6,046 nucleotides of DNA from Parachlamydia sp. (GTDB taxonomy: Bacteria; Chlamydiota; Chlamydiia; Chlamydiales; Parachlamydiaceae): the NCBI GenBank assembly GCA_021298935.1, contig JAJTHR010000039.1:1-6046 (forward strand), written 5' to 3'. Below are positions 5,408 to 6,046 of the stretch, piece after piece. The notes under the pieces are model-generated. The model was not told the origin of the DNA and searched no databases. It saw only the letters and a list, made by a program, of their open reading frames with translations. The first letter of the stretch is position 1. Every line of letters begins with the position of its first letter. The position numbers and the translations under genes were made by a program.

Positions 5408-5419
5408 GCTTTGCAAAGC
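5408..5419. promoter_or_regulatory. Perfect 12-bp palindrome GCTTTGCAAAGC
   Basis: A perfect two-fold symmetric site lies 15 bases right of the palindromic element and about 65 bases before the -35 of the promoter at 5484. Symmetry of this kind fits a dimeric regulator's operator, but no regulator gene is nearby. The rest of 5393-5483 is AT-rich with no gene seen. Confidence 0.25.
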
Positions 5420-5483
5420 AGCTAATGGCACATATCAACCATCATCTATATTTAAAACTAATCTCGAAAATTTAAATAATTGC

Positions 5484-5513
5484 TTGTCAAAAATTGAGTT
5501 TTAGCACTACACT
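5484..5513 (+). promoter_or_regulatory. Sigma70-like promoter of the disrupted gene
   Basis: TTGTCA (5484-5489) and TACACT (5508-5513) are separated by 18 bases, and the start codon follows at 5581 with a 67-base leader. The leader contains the octamer GAAGCGTA twice, at 5521-5528 and 5571-5578. Transcription from here would run into the insertion sequence. Confidence 0.5.
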
Positions 5514-5580
5514 ATTTATTGAAGCGTAAAAACCAAACAATTTTGATAGCGAATATTTTGAATTATTAAGGAAGCGTAGT

Positions 5581-5748
5581 ATGAACAGTCAGTGTAGCTT
5601 TATTAGAAGCAGACGGCTTAAAATTGCCCTATTTTTAATAACAATGCAACAAATATTTGTAGCTTTCGGCACATATTTATTAGGTGAGTTGTCAAGGGCC
5701 TTGTTGCACAATAGCCTTCACGTCAAATTTGAAATAGAATGTAAATAA
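5581..5748 (+). pseudogene. N-terminal fragment of a gene cut by an insertion sequence
   Basis: ATG 5581 has AAGGA (5569-5573) seven bases upstream and a good promoter further up, so this is a genuine gene start. Native sequence extends for 38 codons to about 5695. The frame then runs into the IS end and stops at 5746-5748, giving a 55-residue chimera whose last 17 residues (RALLHNSLHVKFEIECK) are IS-derived or junctional. The native part has a basic start (RSRRLK) followed by a hydrophobic segment of about 20 residues (IALFLITMQQIFVAFGTYLL), like a first transmembrane helix or signal anchor. The family cannot be told from so little. The remaining part of the gene, if kept, should lie beyond the right end of the IS, outside the window. 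Confidence 0.55.
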
Positions 5749-6046
5749 AAAAAGCATGGAGTAGTCTACTTCTGATTAAAGAAAACAAAGGCTACCCATG
5801 CAAACTGAACCGACTTATCGTATCCGAAACTGGTCTGAGTATAACAGAGCTCTTATTCAAAGAGGAAGCATAACTATCTGGATTGACGAAAAAGCTGTCA
5901 AGAACTGGTTTTCTTCCTATCATACCTGCCGAGCCGGTAGACCTGCTACCTATTCTGATGAAGCTATCTTAATGATGCTTATTCTTAGAGAAGTATATAA
6001 ACGTTCACTTAGAAGTCTACAAGGATTTGTTCAATCGCTTTTTCAT
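5696..6046 (+). mobile_element. IS5-superfamily (IS903-like) insertion sequence, left part
   Basis: The left end is placed at about 5696 (one base uncertain), where the preceding gene is interrupted and the sequence GGGCCTTGTTGCACAATAG begins. That resembles the GGCTTTGTTGCA-type terminal repeats of IS903-group elements. About 100 bases separate the end from the transposase start and include a small palindrome, AGTAG-T-CTACT (5760-5770). The right end and the target duplication lie outside the window. Confidence 0.75.
5798..6046 (+). CDS. IS5-family transposase, N-terminal part (83 codons, runs off the window)
   Basis: ATG 5798 follows AAAGG (5787-5791) at a six-base spacing. The product begins MQTEPTYRIRNWSEYNRALI and continues with GSITIWIDEKAVKNWF, AGRPATYSDEAILMMLILREVY and RSLRSLQGFVQSLF. 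The order NW-x-YNRALIxRGS-xTxW, then GRPxxYSDxAI and LPLRxxxGFxxSLF-like text is the usual N-terminal domain of IS5/IS903-type DDE transposases (the DDE_Tnp_1_5 type). The catalytic DDE residues lie further on and are not seen. No frameshift or stop is seen in the visible part, so the copy may be intact. It acts on its own IS ends. Confidence 0.88.
   Translation, partial: MQTEPTYRIRNWSEYNRALIQRGSITIWIDEKAVKNWFSSYHTCRAGRPATYSDEAILMMLILREVYKRSLRSLQGFVQSLFH

Noticed and set aside
5433..5483. 16-codon frame starting MAHINHHLYL right of the second palindrome
   Set aside because: Too short, no ribosome site, AT-rich intergenic sequence.
4095..6046. The 160-bp palindrome as a deletion derivative of the IS at the right of the window
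   Set aside because: The ends TACCATTTCCC and GGGCCTTGTTGCA do not resemble each other, so that transposase is not the obvious mobiliser.

Overview
The window looks like part of an AT-rich bacterial genome with ordinary Shine-Dalgarno sites. It carries large charged proteins of unknown function, a leucine-rich-repeat (LRR) protein of the eukaryote-like F-box/RNI type, palindromic miniature elements and an insertion sequence. This mix is typical of amoeba-associated intracellular bacteria such as environmental Chlamydiae (Parachlamydiaceae) or Legionella-like organisms. That placement is an inference from style; no marker gene here fixes the taxon.

Left part (1-3076). Two genes of unknown function diverge from a 106-bp, very AT-rich intergenic region: a 326-aa charged protein on the minus strand (1112-132) and a 574-aa charged, coiled-coil-rich protein with two polyserine/acidic patches on the plus strand (1219-2943). 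Four bases after the second comes a 39-aa basic amphipathic small protein (2948-3067). Its stop codon overlaps the ribosome binding site of the next gene, so the three plus-strand genes look like one transcription unit.

Middle (3077-4391). A zinc-dependent, medium-chain alcohol/formaldehyde-dehydrogenase-like gene is broken near its 3' end. A 160-bp, almost fully palindromic MITE-like element sits at 4095-4254, flanked by a TTA duplication. Removing the element and one TTA restores the reading frame into the C-terminal 44 residues (4257-4391). A separate in-frame TAG lies 5 bases before the duplication. The displaced 3' end overlaps the stop codon of the convergent LRR gene by 3 bases.

Right part (4388-6046). 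The LRR gene (about nine repeats) reads leftward. Close to its start lies a second, unrelated 168-bp palindromic element (5225-5392) bounded by GGTATACC on both sides. Next come an intergenic region with a good sigma70-like promoter and a gene (start 5581) cut after 38 codons by the left end of an IS5-superfamily (IS903-like) insertion sequence. The transposase of that IS begins at 5798 and runs off the window.

Overall this is a decaying, element-rich accessory region attached to a pair of uncharacterised, possibly host-directed proteins. I see no CRISPR array, rRNA, tRNA or recognisable defence operon. The strongest discoveries are the two structurally distinct palindromic elements and the uncharacterised gene cluster, not a demonstrable new enzyme system.
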